NCBI GenBank assembly: GCA_036275915.1
Contig: DASUCV010000019.1
Location: forward strand, 1 to 37,955
Length of the DNA stretch: 37,955 bases
Direction of reading: 5' to 3'
DNA from: Candidatus Polarisedimenticolaceae bacterium
GTDB lineage: Bacteria > Acidobacteriota > Polarisedimenticolia > Polarisedimenticolales > DASRJG01
Translations under genes and position numbers: made by a program
Notes under the pieces: model-generated
What the model saw: only the letters and a program-made list of their open reading frames with translations
Database searches by the model: none
What the model was told of the DNA's origin: nothing
In this document: one piece after another, positions 37,491-37,955 of the stretch
How positions within the stretch are numbered: position 1 is the first letter of the stretch
Layout of the letters: each line of letters opens with the position of its first letter

Positions 37491-37496
37491 AGGAGG
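37491..37496 (+). promoter_or_regulatory. Strong ribosome-binding site
   Basis: AGGAGG lies 6 bases upstream of ATG 37503, the best Shine-Dalgarno match among the window's secreted genes. It fixes the start of the small exported protein and suggests high expression. Confidence 0.85.
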
Positions 37497-37502
37497 ATAC
37501 CC

Positions 37503-37880
37503 ATGCTCAAGAAGCTCGCGATCGCCGTCTTCGCCGCCGCTCTCGTCGTACTGCCCGCGCTCGCATCCGGACCGCTCGACGGCAAGACCTTCCACGGCAA
37601 GCTCACCGAGGTCGGCAAGGGCGGCCATGCGGATAACTTCGAATTCAAGAACGGTCAGTTCCTCTCGACGGCCTGCCAGCACGAGGGGTTCGGATCCGGC
37701 GCCTACACCACCGAGGGCTCGGGCCCGTCCTTCACTTTCACCGCGCAGACGATGAGCAAGAAGGATGGGACGATGGACTGGAAGGGCGCGGTCAACGGCG
37801 ACTCGATCTCCGGCACGGCGACCTGGACGAAGTCCGGCATGGCTCCGGTGAACTACACGTTCGAAGCGAAGATGAAATAA
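37503..37880 (+). CDS. Small exported protein of unknown function
   Basis: A 125-residue protein with a signal peptide (MLKKLAIAVFAAALVVLPALA, cleavage near ALA-S). The mature part is glycine-rich and beta-like: LDGKTFHGKLTEVGKGGHAD, then FGSGAYTTEGSGPSFTFTAQ and a closing WTKSGMAPVNYTFEAKMK. The repeated aromatic/glycine spacing resembles a small lipocalin-like or beta-barrel fold, but no family is recognised. It lies 23 bases after the phosphatase gene with an excellent ribosome-binding site, so it may be a separate, strongly translated message or an operon tail. Confidence 0.75.
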   Translation: MLKKLAIAVFAAALVVLPALASGPLDGKTFHGKLTEVGKGGHADNFEFKNGQFLSTACQHEGFGSGAYTTEGSGPSFTFTAQTMSKKDGTMDWKGAVNGDSISGTATWTKSGMAPVNYTFEAKMK

Positions 37881-37955
37881 GGGGACAGCTACCGAATTTC
37901 CACCCGAAGTCAGAGGGGTGGTTTCTTCACACACGATTCAGGGCCTGACCACACA
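37881..37955. repeat. Possible repeat-type sequence at the right edge
   Basis: The 75 bases after the last gene have lower GC than the rest of the window. They begin with GGGGACAGCTACCGAATTTC, a phrase I associate with dispersed repeats next to IS200/RAYT-like transposases in several bacteria. The window ends before any ORF can be seen. The association is from memory and unverified; only the composition change is direct. Confidence 0.25.
37900..37928 (+). terminator. Possible intrinsic terminator after the last gene
   Basis: CCACCC (37900-37905) and GGGTGG (37916-37921) form a 6-bp GC stem around a 10-base loop, followed by TTTCTTC. This is a short but plausible Rho-independent terminator 20 bases after the stop at 37880. 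The stem is only six pairs and the T-run is broken. Confidence 0.45.

Noticed and set aside
1-37955. CRISPR arrays, tRNA and rRNA genes
   Set aside because: No regularly spaced direct repeats, cloverleaf-like segments with CCA or conserved rRNA stretches were seen on either strand by eye.

Overview
The window is high-GC bacterial DNA, densely packed, with short intergenic gaps and many 4-base start/stop overlaps (ATGA, GTGA, TTGA). Gene content suggests a soil or sediment heterotroph. It includes several VOC, DUF1801, GNAT and ArsR/AHSA1 proteins, secreted M20 and M28 peptidases, a PafA-like phosphatase, a POT peptide transporter, a GH20 glycosidase and a PQQ-type propeller. This mix resembles Acidobacteriota (for example Thermoanaerobaculia-like genomes). 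That placement is an inference from gene content; there is no rRNA or tRNA in the window to confirm it.

Left end (1-2650): an intact IS3-family element (about 3-1264) is followed by what looks like the distal end of an integron gene-cassette array. One complete attC-like site (1825-1926) has the expected simple sites, an extrahelical base and a central hairpin. A second attC-like site is cut by the right end of the IS (1265-1338). A third is cut by a truncated left end of a related IS (2493-2608). Two cassette ORFs, a four-helix membrane protein and a lipoprotein, have no recognised function. No integrase gene is in the window; from the cassette orientation it would lie to the left, if it exists.

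Region 2650-12700: a cysteine-less racemase homologue, a VOC protein and a divergent FAD hydroxylase come first. Next is an operon of DUF938 methyltransferase, DUF1572/DinB protein, propionyl-CoA-synthetase-type ligase and secreted cupin. An ArsR/AHSA1 pair follows with a 10+10 bp palindromic operator over its start codon, then a DUF1801-like protein, a small membrane protein, a secreted propeller and a SnoaL-like protein.

Region 12700-21140: a long plus-strand run of small enzymes and ligand-binding proteins. It contains a second ArsR/AHSA1 pair with a textbook promoter-operator that predicts a leaderless mRNA. It also holds an AI-2E-family transporter, a YfcE-type phosphoesterase, GNATs, and an unusual DUF2007 plus Clp-N fusion.

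Region 21150-28620: an exported M20 peptidase coupled to a RapA/HepA-like helicase (minus strand), a GH20 enzyme, an RsbW-like ATPase coupled to an unrecognised protein, an EVE-domain protein and a GNAT.

Region 28640-37955: a POT transporter, then a two-gene glycan unit: an ArnT-like membrane glycosyltransferase overlapping a single-chain fusion of a polyprenyl-phosphate GT2 and a ChbG/NaxD-type deacetylase. This architecture predicts transfer of a deacetylated amino sugar onto an envelope acceptor. The unit is followed by a BCP peroxiredoxin, an M28 peptidase coupled to a pterin carbinolamine dehydratase, a PafA-like phosphatase and a small secreted protein. The best candidates for new biology are the GT2-deacetylase/ArnT unit, the attC array with repeated IS insertion at the same attC position, and the DUF2007-Clp-N protein.
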